From assembly GCA_965227045.1 (NCBI GenBank), contig OZ245718.1, positions 1,116,001 to 1,180,000 of the forward strand: a DNA stretch of 64,000 nucleotides. Direction: 5' to 3'. Below, piece by piece: positions 57,305-64,000 of the stretch (position 1 is its first letter; the number at the start of each line of letters is the position of its first letter). Source of the DNA: UBA10649 sp965227045. GTDB taxonomy: Bacteria; Actinomycetota; Actinomycetes; S36-B12. The notes beneath the pieces were generated by a model. That model had not been told where the DNA came from. It saw nothing but the letters and a program-made list of their open reading frames with translations, and searched no databases. Position numbers and translations under genes: made by a program.

Positions 57305-57864
57305 CGCAGAACCCTCCGAACGCGTCCTTCCCCCTGATCAACGAGTTCATCGCGCTCATTGAGGCCGCCACGCCCTGGTCGGCTCATCTGGCCCATGCGG
57401 TGCTCGATGAGATCGGGGGCCTTCCGAGCGACATGCCCGCGCTCGACTCACCCGAGCTGCCGGCATACCTCGATCAACTCGTCCCGGCCATGCGAGTCCG
57501 CCTCAATCAGATCTGCGCGGAGGGCGCGAACCCCGCGTTCATCGTGCGTGCCTTGGTCCACCACCTCGACGCGCTCCTTGATCGCCGTCGAGCTCTCGCC
57601 CGGATAGCCGACAGGAACAGGTGGGCAGTGCACCTGCTGCACCAGTGGGCGGACTCCCCCGACGCCGCGGCGAGCCTGATAGGAACGGGCGCGCTGAACG
57701 CGCCGGCAAAGCAGTTGATCTTGTCGAGAATGTTTGTCGATCCGGTTTCCGAGCGCTGGGCGACTGCCGACAACTACTTCAACGCGCGCAAACTGCTGAC
57801 CGACGAGCAAATCGATTCGATGGACAGGACGCGCAGTGGCGAGAACGGCACCGTGAGTGGATGA
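57301..57864 (+). CDS. Hypothetical helical protein
   Basis: 187 aa from ATG 57301 (or 202 aa from GTG 57256). No family recognised; mostly helical (NEFIALIEAATPWSAHLAHAVLDEI, MRVRLNQICAEGANPAFIVRALVHHLDALLDRRRALARI), no signal peptide. Lies between a LuxR-type regulator and the secreted beta-helix protein, with 133 bp to the latter. The 224 bp before it hold no other evident gene apart from the possible leader ORF. Confidence 0.55.
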   Translation: MTQNPPNASFPLINEFIALIEAATPWSAHLAHAVLDEIGGLPSDMPALDSPELPAYLDQLVPAMRVRLNQICAEGANPAFIVRALVHHLDALLDRRRALARIADRNRWAVHLLHQWADSPDAAASLIGTGALNAPAKQLILSRMFVDPVSERWATADNYFNARKLLTDEQIDSMDRTRSGENGTVSG

Positions 57865-57997
57865 GCCACTTCTAGCCGGTCTGGGCGGCAGCGGATAGCC
57901 CACAGCGGGTAGTCCCATTGCTAGCCGTTTCACGCATGAACGTGCCTTGCGACCGTGGTGTGATGACAAGCCGCGGACGGGGGGACGAGGAGTAGGA

Positions 57998-60337
57998 ATG
58001 CGTACGCACAGATGGGTGTCTGTTCTCGCTTCGGCGCTAGCGATCGGGCTGCTGGCGCCGGCCGGCAGTGCGCATGCGAGCGCCCCCCGCACACTGACGT
58101 TGACCAAGGTGACCTTGTGCGTCGACAGTGCCGCGAGCGTGGGCTGCTTCGACACCATCTCCTCCGCGGTTGAGTCCAAGACATCAACGCGCATGCGAGC
58201 AGGCAAAGTCCCCCTCGCCATCAAGGTGGCGTCGGGCAGGTACGGCGAGGTCGTCAACATCTCGTTCCCGCTGACGCTGGTCGGACCGAATCAGGGTCGC
58301 ACCGGCTACGGAACGCGAGTGGCCGAGGCCACGGTGCAGGGCTTCAACGTCACTAACGCGAGCAACGTTCGCATCGACGGGTTCAGGATCGTGCCGGGCT
58401 CGCTCAACGGCGGGACAGGCGTCCTCTTCCACGGGGGCTCGAGCGCGACGGTCCAGAACAACATCATCGCCGGCTACGACTCCCAGGGCCTGGGCTTCTT
58501 CGGGACCGCGGGCATGCTGTTCCAGCGCAACCTCGTAACGGCGCCCTCCAGCTCCGACTCGGCAAAGGACGCCGTCTTCGCCGGCGGAGGCGTGTCCGAC
58601 AACGCGAAGATCATGGACAACGTCTTCACCGGTGCCAGCCGCTCGGTCAGCGGCAACTCCGCGGCGGACATCAGTCTGTCGTTCACGAGCGGAGCAAGCC
58701 CCGTGATCAGCGGCAACGTCTCGACGGGTGGCGTCACGCTGATCGCACTGTTCAACTCCTCTGGCGGGTCGATCGCGGGCAATACCTTCGCTGGGGACAG
58801 GTCCACTAGTGAATCCGCCATCTACGTCGGCGGCGCGAACAGTGGAACGTCCGTGACCGGCAACACGATCTCTGGCGCCGCGCGCGGCGTCGCGCTCAGC
58901 AATGACTTCGGCTACGGCGCCAACACGGGTGCGACAGTCTCCAACAACTCGATTACCGGCAGCGCGCAGGGCATCAAGATCGGTGCCGGTGGCATTGCCA
59001 GCAGCACGGCCGCAGTTGTCGAGCAGAACGTGATCACCGGCAACGACGTGCCCGTCAACAACGAGTCGGCTTTCACGCTGAATGCATCAGGCAACTTCTG
59101 GGGAAGTGCGGTCGGCCCAGGCCCGCTCGCGAACGTCACCACGATGCCGTGGTGCACGGTCACCGGGTGCGCGACCAAGTCCGACGATGCGCGCCTCACG
59201 GCACTGTCGCTCTCCTCGGCGACTCTCTCTCCCGCTTTCGATTCCGCCACGACGGCGTACGCGGCCAGCGTCGGCGGTGACATCACGAGCCTCACCGCAA
59301 GCACGTCGACGAACCCGGGCGCCAGCGTCGTCGTCACTGGTGCGAGCAGCCTCGCGGTCGGCAGCAACACCGTGCGGGTCGCGGTCACGTCCGCGGACTC
59401 CTCAGCGCAACGGACATATGCCGTCACGGTGACCCGGGCCGCCCCGCCGGCTCCTACGCCAACACCAACTCCCACGCCAACGCCGACACCGACACCGACA
59501 CCAACACCAAGCCCGACACCCACGCCGGAGGCCCCGGTGGCAAACAAGCCAGAGACAGTCGTCACCGTCGTAGATCGCCCGGGAACAGTCGCGGTAGCAG
59601 TGGCGCCCCCGGCCGCGGCCGCAGATCAGCCGCAGGCCGCGCCGATACGCGTCGATGTGTCGTGGTCCGCGCGAACATTCGCGATTCCCGTCACCGTCAC
59701 TGTCACCCCCCAGGTCGCGCCGGCCGCGCAGGAGGGCACTCGTCCACCGAGTGCTGCCGCCGGATTCTCCGTCGGAAGCACAGTCGTCGAACTGGTGATC
59801 CGAGACGTCTCCGGTGCGGTCGTGACCGTCTTCGAGGAGCCGATGGTCATACGCATCTCAGCAAGCGACGCCGGTGAAGTTCCCGCGTACTCTCCCGACG
59901 GAGTCACGTGGACCTCAATACCGCAGCTGGCCACCGCCAGCCTTCCCTCGGGTCAACGCGATGGCTACTTCCGCAATGCGGACGGGTCGATCGACATCTA
60001 CACCCGGCACGCCACCTTCTTCGGCATGGTGAAGGACGTCGAGCGTCCCACCACTCCGCTGGTCAGTGCTCGCGTAACACGTTCGCGCCTCGTGATCACC
60101 TGGACGGCGGCGAAGGACAACATGGGAGTCATCGGCTATCTCGTCAGGCGAAACGGACGGGACTTCAGGTACGTCGTTGCGACGTCGGTATCGGTCCCGT
60201 TGCGAGCCGGTGAGTACGTCGTACGCGCTGTCGACTCAGCAGGCAATCACAGCACTCGATCGAGGATCGTCTCGGTTGCGAAGCAGCACGGCAGGTGGGT
60301 CGCGAGTTACAGCGTGAACCCCCGGTCGACTGAGTAG
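57998..60337 (+). CDS. Secreted parallel beta-helix protein with TP-repeat linker
   Basis: 779 aa. Signal peptide (about 1-30, WVSVLASALAIGLLAPAGSAHAS). Residues ~40-400 form a right-handed beta-helix-type domain (repeated N-x-ITG/NVFTG turns: VQNNIIAGYDS, SGNVSTGGV, VTGNTISGAA, VSNNSITGSA). A cadherin-like/Big-type beta sandwich (about 405-480), a Thr-Pro repeat linker (about 485-510) and two further beta domains, the last fibronectin III-like, follow. No LPxTG or membrane anchor is seen. Probably a surface or secreted carbohydrate-binding/adhesin protein. ATG 57998 has GAGGAGT upstream. Confidence 0.8.
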   Translation: MRTHRWVSVLASALAIGLLAPAGSAHASAPRTLTLTKVTLCVDSAASVGCFDTISSAVESKTSTRMRAGKVPLAIKVASGRYGEVVNISFPLTLVGPNQGRTGYGTRVAEATVQGFNVTNASNVRIDGFRIVPGSLNGGTGVLFHGGSSATVQNNIIAGYDSQGLGFFGTAGMLFQRNLVTAPSSSDSAKDAVFAGGGVSDNAKIMDNVFTGASRSVSGNSAADISLSFTSGASPVISGNVSTGGVTLIALFNSSGGSIAGNTFAGDRSTSESAIYVGGANSGTSVTGNTISGAARGVALSNDFGYGANTGATVSNNSITGSAQGIKIGAGGIASSTAAVVEQNVITGNDVPVNNESAFTLNASGNFWGSAVGPGPLANVTTMPWCTVTGCATKSDDARLTALSLSSATLSPAFDSATTAYAASVGGDITSLTASTSTNPGASVVVTGASSLAVGSNTVRVAVTSADSSAQRTYAVTVTRAAPPAPTPTPTPTPTPTPTPTPTPSPTPTPEAPVANKPETVVTVVDRPGTVAVAVAPPAAAADQPQAAPIRVDVSWSARTFAIPVTVTVTPQVAPAAQEGTRPPSAAAGFSVGSTVVELVIRDVSGAVVTVFEEPMVIRISASDAGEVPAYSPDGVTWTSIPQLATASLPSGQRDGYFRNADGSIDIYTRHATFFGMVKDVERPTTPLVSARVTRSRLVITWTAAKDNMGVIGYLVRRNGRDFRYVVATSVSVPLRAGEYVVRAVDSAGNHSTRSRIVSVAKQHGRWVASYSVNPRSTE

Positions 60338-60340
60338 GCT
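60335..60340 (+). promoter_or_regulatory. -10 box overlapping the beta-helix gene stop
   Basis: TAGGCT whose first three bases are the TAG stop codon of the beta-helix gene; six bases later comes the GTG start of the next gene, as at folC. Indicates a leaderless transcript for the GGDEF-EAL gene. Confidence 0.5.
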
Positions 60341-60346
60341 GCGAGC

Positions 60347-63223
60347 GTGCCTCGCCTCCGACCGCAGGCGAGGATGACGAAGTCGGTCTCGATCCGATCT
60401 CGTCAGTGGCTCGCCGGAATAGCAGCATTCCTCCTCGCCCTCCTGATCGCCGCTGCCTTCGTCACGTACCGCGAGTCCGAGGAGGCCAAGGACTCGACGG
60501 ATATTGCGATGCAGCAGGCCGATGCTTACGCCGACCAGATAGTTGCGCGCCTGACACCGCTGCAGTCGGTAGCGCAGGCGGTGCGAGCAGACATCCTCGC
60601 CAACGACTACACGACCGATCCCGCAGAACTCCAGCGATTCCTCGACGTCCTCCACTCAAGCCTGGGCGGGGCGTGGTTCGTGGCCGCTGCACCGAATAAC
60701 CGGGTCGTGGCGATCGCCCCCCGCGAAGGCAACGAGGCGGTACTCGGTCTGTTCTATCCCGAGACGACCGAGCAGTGGCCGTCCGTGCGCGAGGCGATGG
60801 AGACGCGCAGCCCAGTCCTCGTCGGTCCCGTCGACATCGTTCAGGGCGGGCAGGCGTTCATCTACCGAACCCCGGTCTTCCTCGATGACGGTCGGTACTG
60901 GGGAGTGATCAGCACCGCGACCGACGAAGCCACTCTGCTGGCCCCGCCGCCCGGCACGTCTCCCGGCGAAGGCGCGGCGGTCGCGGTTCGCAACGGAGAG
61001 GGCGCGGTAGTCGCGGGAGACCCAGTGGTCTTCGACGGCGCCTACGCGACGGCGATGCGGACGGGGCTGGGCGCCACCTGGGAAGTGGCCGTCACCGTGA
61101 CATCGCAGCCGACGCCGTTCCGGGTCGGCCGAGCCATCCTCGTCACCTTCGTGGCACTCGCTCTCGGATTCCTGACCTTCCTCCTCGCCGGCGCCAGGCG
61201 GCGCGAGAAGGAGATGTCGCTGCTCATGAGAGATGTGTCGACACAGGCCCCCGGGATTCTCTTCGAGCTACGCGGCGAACGCGATGGGGCGATCCGCCTG
61301 AGTTACGCCAGTCCGGCAATCGAGACGATGCTCGGAGTCCAGCCCGTCGAGGGCAAGTACGACCAGGACACCCTCAAGGCCTTGGTCAACCCGGATGACT
61401 ACCCGGCCATCCGCGAGGCCCTGACGGCGTCCGTTCTCCTGCAGCAACCGTGGCGCCAGCGGTTCCGGGTTCAGCTCGCCGACGGGACCAAGAAGGTGCT
61501 GCTCGTCAACGCCAGTGCAACGGCGCTTCCTACCGGAGACGTGATCTGGCACGGATGGGCGAGCGACGCGACTCAGGACATCGAGGACGAGGCCGCGCTG
61601 CGCGTGAGCGCCAGCCTGTTCGAGGTCACGCGCGACGCCGTTGCCATCCTCGACGTCAATGGCGTCGTGACGTTCACCAACCCCGGCTTTGAGGCCGTGA
61701 CGGGCTTCTCGTTGGAGCAGGCGGTCGGCCTGCCCTTCCAGTCCCTGCTCGGAGACGTCACCCCCGAGCCGGTGCTGGCCGACGTCACGGCGCAGTTGGA
61801 CCGCTACGGCTACTGGAGTGGTGAGCTGTCGATCCGAGCCGCGGACGGGAGCGTGCGCACTGATGCGGCGGCCGCCAATGCGGTTCGCGACGCCGACGGC
61901 AACGTCAGCCATTTCGTGATCGTCCTCGACAACACGAACTTGACCCGCGACGATCCGGTCACCGGGCTGCCGCATGCGCGCCTCCTCGACGAGAGTCTCC
62001 GCCTTGCCCATGACCGGGAGCCCGCCTCGGCAAGCCTCGGGTACGTCATTCTCGGGCTGGACGGCTTCCGTTCGATCAATGATGCCTATGGGCATCGCGT
62101 CGGTGATCGGCTGCTGCGCGACGTCGGCGAGCGTCTGCGGGACGCGTTGCCCTCAACAGTGCCGCTCGTCCGGCTGCGGGGCGACGAGTTCGCCTTCGTT
62201 GTACGAGGCGACGTCGAGGTCGGCGAAATCGAGATCTTGGCCGAACGCTGCTTGGCGTCTCTCGCCGCCCCGTTCGACATCGCGGGCCTGCTCCTGCGTA
62301 CCAGTGCGGCGGCGGGTCTTGCAGTCGGCGCCAATGACCCTGTCGACGCCGCCGAACTGCACCTGCATGCCAATCAGGCCATGCGCGCAGCTAAGCAGAG
62401 CGGCGCGAACCAGTTGCGCTTCTTCAACACCGCGATGCAGGACAAGGCCAGCGAACGGGCCACGCTGCGCCATGAGCTCGACGAGGCTCTCGACGCCGGG
62501 CAGTTGCACGTCGCTTTCCAGCCGATCGTCGACCTGCACACCAATGACGTGCATCGCGCCGAGGCGCTCATCAGGTGGGACCACCCGACCCGGGGACCAA
62601 TCGCCCCGGACGTCTTCATCGCCATTGCCGAGCAGGCCGGCCTTATCGGCGTCCTCGGCGACATCGCGTTCTCAGCATCCGTGGATGCTCTCGTCGCCCT
62701 GCAACGGATCGATCCGAGCTTCCAGGTCTCGGTCAACCTTTCGCCAATCGAACTGCGCGAGCCGGGCAACCGCCACGCGAACCGGATCGAGCTCGTCCGC
62801 GCAGCCGGCATACCCGGAAGCGCAGTCATTGCGGAGATCACCGAGGGCACACTGCTCATTACCGACGACGTGGTGGACCGCAACCTCAACTCCTACCGAG
62901 CCGAGGGCATGCAGTTCGCCATCGACGACTTCGGCACCGGCTACTCCTCGCTCGCCTACCTGCAGCGCCTGGACGTGCAGTACCTGAAGATCGACCAGTC
63001 GTTCATCGAGGGCCTGGCACCCGGCAGCGGCAGCCTCGCTCTATGCCAGGCCATCATTGTCATGGCTAGCAAGCTGGGCCTGGAGGTGGTCGCCGAGGGC
63101 GTGGAGACGCAGGAGCAGAACGATTTGCTCATTCAATCCGGATGCAGATACGCGCAGGGTTACCTGCATGCACGCCCCATGCCTATCGAGGCACTGACCG
63201 ACTGGCTTGCGGCTCGGCGTTAG
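60347..63223 (+). CDS. Membrane CHASE-like/PAS-GGDEF-EAL protein
   Basis: 958 aa. Membrane helix about 23-44, an extracellular CHASE-like sensor (about 45-255), second helix (about 258-281), PAS1 (about 300-400) and PAS2 (about 415-520), GGDEF domain reading RGDEF and lacking the RxxD site, and an EAL domain with AEALIRW, SVNLSPIEL, DDFGTGYSSL, KIDQSF and AEGVET. The cyclase may still be active as RGDEF, but the phosphodiesterase looks more certain. GTG 60347 is chosen because of the TAGGCT -10 box; ATG 60374 with AGGCGAGG is the alternative. Overlaps the convergent next gene by 4 bp. Confidence 0.9.
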   Translation: MPRLRPQARMTKSVSIRSRQWLAGIAAFLLALLIAAAFVTYRESEEAKDSTDIAMQQADAYADQIVARLTPLQSVAQAVRADILANDYTTDPAELQRFLDVLHSSLGGAWFVAAAPNNRVVAIAPREGNEAVLGLFYPETTEQWPSVREAMETRSPVLVGPVDIVQGGQAFIYRTPVFLDDGRYWGVISTATDEATLLAPPPGTSPGEGAAVAVRNGEGAVVAGDPVVFDGAYATAMRTGLGATWEVAVTVTSQPTPFRVGRAILVTFVALALGFLTFLLAGARRREKEMSLLMRDVSTQAPGILFELRGERDGAIRLSYASPAIETMLGVQPVEGKYDQDTLKALVNPDDYPAIREALTASVLLQQPWRQRFRVQLADGTKKVLLVNASATALPTGDVIWHGWASDATQDIEDEAALRVSASLFEVTRDAVAILDVNGVVTFTNPGFEAVTGFSLEQAVGLPFQSLLGDVTPEPVLADVTAQLDRYGYWSGELSIRAADGSVRTDAAAANAVRDADGNVSHFVIVLDNTNLTRDDPVTGLPHARLLDESLRLAHDREPASASLGYVILGLDGFRSINDAYGHRVGDRLLRDVGERLRDALPSTVPLVRLRGDEFAFVVRGDVEVGEIEILAERCLASLAAPFDIAGLLLRTSAAAGLAVGANDPVDAAELHLHANQAMRAAKQSGANQLRFFNTAMQDKASERATLRHELDEALDAGQLHVAFQPIVDLHTNDVHRAEALIRWDHPTRGPIAPDVFIAIAEQAGLIGVLGDIAFSASVDALVALQRIDPSFQVSVNLSPIELREPGNRHANRIELVRAAGIPGSAVIAEITEGTLLITDDVVDRNLNSYRAEGMQFAIDDFGTGYSSLAYLQRLDVQYLKIDQSFIEGLAPGSGSLALCQAIIVMASKLGLEVVAEGVETQEQNDLLIQSGCRYAQGYLHARPMPIEALTDWLAARR

Positions 63224-63759
63224 TCGCGGAAACCCTCATCCCGCAGGAACTGCGACACCAGGAAGGTGTTCTCCTCCCGGATCATGTCCGGGCCCCACAC
63301 CTCGTCCGCAATCCTGAACGCGGATGAGATCGAGTCGAGGTGCAGCTCCCTGCAGAGCAGGCGAATGTCGGAGAGGTCGCGCGAGTCACGCGCCGCGCGA
63401 ATCTTCATCGCAAGCATGTGGCGAGGTGACGCGACGCTCACGCTGATTCCCGGTGCGCTGAACGCTTCGAGTCGATCAGCGTCGACGACCCGCGGCAACA
63501 GTGGCCTGACGCGTCCGTTGAACCAGTCCGGGCTCAGGTCACGGCGATCATGTGCCATCTCGCTCGCAACCTGCTCCACGAGATCCTGGTCAGCCGTGAC
63601 GGCATCCACGTCGCGGGTCAGGCGGCGCCGGTCGTAGGCGAGGACCATCGCCGTTCCCCCAACGACGTAGACGTCGGCCTGGAGTCCCCGGTCCAGCAGC
63701 CTTTCCCCCAGTTGCCGAAGTAGCTCAAGGATTCCCTCGCGGTCGAGCAGGTCGCTCAC
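63220..63759 (-). CDS. DUF6036/AbiEii-like nucleotidyltransferase
   Basis: 179 aa. Contains the nucleotidyltransferase signature YVVGGTAMVLAYDRRRLTRDVDAV, with GG and DxD-like DVDAV positions as in AbiEii/DUF6036 proteins, which modify tRNA or stay as orphan toxin-like enzymes. The GTG start overlaps the stop of the upstream partial gene by 4 bp, so the two form an operon, usual for such pairs (antitoxin-like partner first). Not linked functionally to the pilus genes as far as can be seen. Confidence 0.78.
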   Translation of the reverse strand: MSDLLDREGILELLRQLGERLLDRGLQADVYVVGGTAMVLAYDRRRLTRDVDAVTADQDLVEQVASEMAHDRRDLSPDWFNGRVRPLLPRVVDADRLEAFSAPGISVSVASPRHMLAMKIRAARDSRDLSDIRLLCRELHLDSISSAFRIADEVWGPDMIREENTFLVSQFLRDEGFRD

Positions 63760-64000
63760 AGCGATGCCAAGTTGTCCGGGTTAAACATGACCCCCCGGGC
63801 CTTGAAGTACGCCGGGGTGCGCTGGAGGACGAAGGCTCGTCTCCCGCTGCCTTCGGGAAGTCCAACCCACCACATGGTCGGCAGGTACCGGCTCTCGTCT
63901 CGAGTCCAGTCGGGTGTCGTGGCCATGCCGACGCTCTGTACTAAATACACGGCGAGGCCGGCAATCAAGGCGTCGTAGCGCGCGTCCCCGCATGATTCCG
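63756..64000 (-). CDS. Partner of the nucleotidyltransferase, N-terminus beyond window
   Basis: Open to the right edge; at least 81 residues are visible (ending SGRRAFVLQRTPAYFKARGVMFNPDNLASL). The segment TPDWTRDESRYLPTMWWVGLP is like that of unknown proteins that precede DUF6036 nucleotidyltransferases in actinobacteria. A TTG at 63968 could be read as a start, but the frame continues upstream, so a truncated gene is more likely. Confidence 0.55.
   Translation of the reverse strand, partial: ESCGDARYDALIAGLAVYLVQSVGMATTPDWTRDESRYLPTMWWVGLPEGSGRRAFVLQRTPAYFKARGVMFNPDNLASL

Overview
The window is a high-GC, gene-dense stretch of an actinobacterial (Actinomycetota) chromosome. The evidence is the folC-DUF4233-ndk and mreB-mreC-mreD-mrdA-rodA gene orders, frequent GTG starts, several TANNNT -10 boxes 6-8 nt before a start codon (leaderless mRNAs), and a type IV pilus (T4P) set without an outer-membrane secretin, as expected in a monoderm. 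MreBCD, PBP2 and RodA suggest a rod-shaped cell that elongates along its side wall. Genus cannot be decided from the sequence. No rRNA, tRNA, CRISPR array or insertion sequence was seen, and no gene-free gap exceeds about 260 bp.

Layout. 1-9308 (minus strand): folC, a DUF4233 membrane protein, an inserted antitoxin/Doc-toxin pair, ndk, an alpha/beta-hydrolase membrane protein, then mreB, mreC, mreD, mrdA and the first codons of rodA. 9331-16299: a PPOX-like enzyme, a PAS histidine kinase with a 63-bp-period repeat, its single-domain response regulator, a REC-GGDEF-EAL protein and valS. 16301-32384: the main T4P region. A nine-gene minus-strand cluster includes a CpaE/TadZ-like ATPase, prepilin peptidase PilD, a DUF4388-like protein and a divergent sigma-70-like factor. 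Next come pilA, then pilT2-pilB-pilT-pilC, and divergently pilM-pilN-pilO.

32450-37240 is a tightly overlapping four-gene operon: hybrid PAS kinase, REC-EAL protein, a histidine-kinase-like protein with a degenerate ATPase half (possible phosphotransferase), and a NarL-type regulator. It reads like a complete His-Asp-His-Asp phosphorelay with one c-di-GMP output and one transcriptional output. 37311-39736 holds two paralogous single-pass proteins around a DUF559/AbiEi-like protein, with palindromic elements after each gene. 39854-46512: an unknown protein, three minor-pilin genes (PilX/PilW/PilV-like) and an NlpC/P60 cell-wall hydrolase. 46690-63223: two paralogous GAF-LuxR regulators, four large GGDEF/EAL proteins (one strongly degenerate, one with SGVEF in place of GGDEF), a secreted beta-helix protein and small unknown genes. 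63220-64000: a DUF6036-like nucleotidyltransferase and a truncated partner.

How it fits together: pilus machinery, pilins, wall hydrolase and a possible secreted adhesin are interleaved with six GGDEF/EAL-family proteins and several two-component proteins. This suggests a surface-attachment/motility island under c-di-GMP and phosphorelay control (inference). The most unusual items are a 58-62 bp palindromic element present five times, always at 3' ends of genes; the sigma-like factor inside the pilus operon; the candidate phosphorelay; and the degenerate c-di-GMP protein coupled to a LuxR regulator.
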